DNA from: an uncultured Fusobacteriaceae bacterium
Lineage (GTDB): Bacteria; Fusobacteriota; Fusobacteriia; Fusobacteriales; Fusobacteriaceae
DNA: 64,000 nucleotides
Direction of reading: 5' to 3'
Assembly (NCBI GenBank): GCA_947038515.1
Contig: CAMQWJ010000005.1
Location: forward strand, 1 to 64,000
How positions within the stretch are numbered: position 1 is the first letter of the stretch; each line of letters opens with the position of its first letter. The notes under the pieces are model-generated. The model ran no database searches, was not told the origin of the DNA, and saw nothing but the letters and a program-made list of their open reading frames with translations. Positions 62,558 through 64,000 of this stretch are shown here, piece by piece. The position numbers and the translations under genes were made by a program.

Positions 62558-63547
62558 ATTAAACTGTTATCAATATGTATTCCAACTTATAATAGAAAAA
62601 ATGATTTGAAAAAACTTTTAAATAGTCTAGAATCTGAATTTGAAAATAATAAATTAGAAATAATAATAAATGATAATGCTTCAAGTGATGGAACAGAAGA
62701 AATGGTTCGAGAGTATATAAAAAAAACAGATTGCATAAAGTATAGAAAAAACAGAAAAAATTATGGCTTTGACTATAATTTTAATCAGGCTATTTTAGAA
62801 AGTACAGGAAAATTTATTTGGTTTTTAGGATCAGACGATATAGTTAAAATAGATGCAGTAAAAAAAATTATTGATAATCTTTCAGAGAATATAAATATTT
62901 ATATTTTAGAAGGTGACATGAATATTGGTAATAAAACTTTTTTGAGGAATGGTTTAAATGCAGTAAATTTACAGGAGTATATAAAAATTGAAAATGGAAT
63001 TTATGAGTATATTGATGATATAAAAAGTGATATTAGTTATTTATTTGCTTTTATTTCATCAATAGTTGTAAAAAGAGAAGATTATGTTGAAATTAAAATA
63101 CCAGAAGAATTAAAAAATAGTGCATATGATCACATGTATATTTTATTAAAACTAGTAAGTAAATCTGCTAATATAAAGTATTTAAAAGAATCATATTATG
63201 AAGTTGGAATTAATGAAAACTGTTGGAATAATATTAGAGGTAAACATTTTTTATTGGATATCAAAAGCTTACATAAATTTATTGAGAATATTTATCAAGA
63301 CAATAAAGATGAAATTATAATTAGAAAATCTATAGGGAAATTATTCCAAAGAAATTGTAGTAAAATTTCGATGATAGATAATATTTTTTATGCAAAAGAA
63401 AATAAAGAGTTTGAGATATTTGAAAACGCTATTAATTATTTTTATATGAACAATTTAAAGTATAGATTTTATAAAAATATTTTAGTTAATAAAATGACTA
63501 TATATATCTTAAACTTAGCAAGAAAAATAAAGAATAGAGATAAATAA
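62558..63547 (+). CDS. Glycosyltransferase family 2, probable ATT start
   Basis: A 329-residue GT-A enzyme if initiation is at ATT 62558. The reading from there gives (M)KLLSICIPTYNRKNDLKKLL, the usual beginning of such enzymes, and GAGGTG (62545-62550) lies seven bases upstream. The only downstream candidates near it, such as TTG 62606, would delete the IPTYNR nucleotide-binding strand and have no ribosome site; an in-frame TGA at 62549 excludes longer forms. Later motifs are NDNASSDGTEEM and the metal site LGSDDIV. The C-terminal half (about 170-329) is not recognised. Confidence 0.8.
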   Translation: MKLLSICIPTYNRKNDLKKLLNSLESEFENNKLEIIINDNASSDGTEEMVREYIKKTDCIKYRKNRKNYGFDYNFNQAILESTGKFIWFLGSDDIVKIDAVKKIIDNLSENINIYILEGDMNIGNKTFLRNGLNAVNLQEYIKIENGIYEYIDDIKSDISYLFAFISSIVVKREDYVEIKIPEELKNSAYDHMYILLKLVSKSANIKYLKESYYEVGINENCWNNIRGKHFLLDIKSLHKFIENIYQDNKDEIIIRKSIGKLFQRNCSKISMIDNIFYAKENKEFEIFENAINYFYMNNLKYRFYKNILVNKMTIYILNLARKIKNRDK

Positions 63548-63557
63548 GGAGACTAAA

Positions 63558-64000
63558 ATGAAAAAAATTGAAAAATTAAAGCAAGAAATACTAGAAAAAA
63601 CAAAAGAATTGTATGAATTAAAATTTGGAGAAACAAAAGATTTTATAGAGGGCGAAACCTATGTAAATTATGGTGGTAGATATTTTGATGAAAAAGAAAT
63701 GGTAAACTTAATAGATTCATCTCTTGATTTCTGGCTGACAGCTGGTCCATGGGCTAAAAAATTTGAAAAAGGACTAGCAGATTATTTAGGAGTTAAGTAC
63801 TGTTCAGCAGTAAATTCTGGGTCATCAGCTAATCTGTTAGCATTTATGACTCTGACATCTCCTCAGTTAGGGACAAGGGCGATAAAACGTGGTGATGAGG
63901 TCATAACAGTGGCGGCAGGCTTTCCAACAACTGTAACCCCTATAATACAATATGGAGCTATTCCTGTTTTTGTAGATGTAGAAATGCCTACATATAATTT
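63558..64000 (+). CDS. RfbH-like CDP-4-keto-6-deoxyglucose-3-dehydrase (DegT/DnrJ/EryC1 family), 3' end outside window
   Basis: The first 147 codons of a PLP/PMP-dependent sugar aminotransferase-fold protein, starting behind AAGGAGACTAAA. The N-terminal helical extension, NYGGRYFDEKEMVNLIDSSLDFWLTAGPW, NSGSSANLLAFM and GDEVITVAAGFPTTVTPIIQYGAIPVFVDV closely match RfbH/AscC (E1), which removes the C3 hydroxyl on the way to 3,6-dideoxyhexoses. The active-site residue (His instead of Lys in E1) lies beyond the edge, so the E1 assignment rests on the N-terminal match. Base composition is visibly richer in GC than in the preceding transferase genes. Confidence 0.85.
   Translation, partial: MKKIEKLKQEILEKTKELYELKFGETKDFIEGETYVNYGGRYFDEKEMVNLIDSSLDFWLTAGPWAKKFEKGLADYLGVKYCSAVNSGSSANLLAFMTLTSPQLGTRAIKRGDEVITVAAGFPTTVTPIIQYGAIPVFVDVEMPTYN

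Noticed and set aside
45904-63547. Whole LPS/O-antigen region as a mobile genomic island
   Set aside because: It is AT-rich and variable in style, but no integrase, transposase, tRNA junction or flanking direct repeat was seen, and its right end lies outside the window.

Overview
The window looks like chromosome from a low-GC Gram-negative anaerobe of the Fusobacteriota (a Fusobacterium- or Cetobacterium-like member). The DNA is very AT-rich. Ribosome binding sites are strong AGGAGG types and GTG/TTG starts occur. Outer-membrane and LPS genes (bamA, tamB-like, ompH/skp, lpxD, kdsC, heptosyltransferases, an O-antigen-type cluster) sit next to a TRAP transporter, class II aldolase, FeoAB and cysteine-catabolism genes. 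The genus is an inference from content, not from a search. No phage, IS element, CRISPR array or rRNA was seen.

Layout. 1-220: end of a tRNA-Thr gene, tRNA-Leu and a terminator. 287-4868: a TRAP transporter (dctPQM-type) followed by a lipoprotein glycerophosphodiesterase and an MgtC-like membrane protein. 4901-9645: K+ uptake pair ktrB-ktrA, then the tRNA/rRNA modification genes mnmG-rsmG. 9702-17639: envelope biogenesis block tamB-like, bamA, ompH/skp, lpxD. 17668-21101: DUF2344 protein, serS, an orphan membrane protein and class II aldolase. 21236-23943 (minus): a GNAT protein and leucyl aminopeptidase. 24101-27313: kdsC, a U32 peptidase-like protein and pgpA. 27409-31493: XRE-cupin regulator, a FakA-FakB (DAK2-DegV) fusion and galE. 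31555-36061: the lipid/isoprenoid block uppS-cdsA-dxr-tmk-rseP. 36106-41053: tcdA and a sulfur-amino-acid group (cysteine desulfidase, cystine symporter, CoA-disulfide-reductase-like flavoprotein). 41110-41877 (minus): a 7-alpha-hydroxysteroid-dehydrogenase-like SDR. 42073-44725: feoA, feoB and a small Cys-rich FeoB partner. 44828-64000: a large LPS core/O-antigen locus that starts with a divergent pair of operons and runs off the right edge in an RfbH-type aminotransferase.

How the genes work together. kdsC, lpxD, the heptosyltransferases, the WaaY-like kinase and the O-antigen genes build LPS; ompH/skp, bamA and the tamB-like gene serve outer-membrane protein and lipid traffic. uppS supplies the undecaprenyl carrier used by the PglC/WbpL-like sugar transferase at 55760. 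The trio 53926-57222 (WbpM-like dehydratase, sugar transferase, short reductase) suggests the O unit starts with a 6-deoxy-HexNAc. WecB and RfbH suggest ManNAc-derived and 3,6-dideoxy sugars. FakAB fusion, cdsA and pgpA belong to phospholipid supply.

Most unusual small-scale features: a perfect hairpin between the Shine-Dalgarno site and ATG of kdsC; a 30-bp tandem duplication that copied the RBS and start codon of the cystine symporter gene; a probable ATT start codon at 62558; a ~50-bp GC-rich codon patch inside dctM; a long imperfect palindrome and three 10-bp tandem repeats in the divergent LPS promoter region; and an 11-bp inverted repeat abutting the ktrB promoter. No clearly new multi-gene system is evident.
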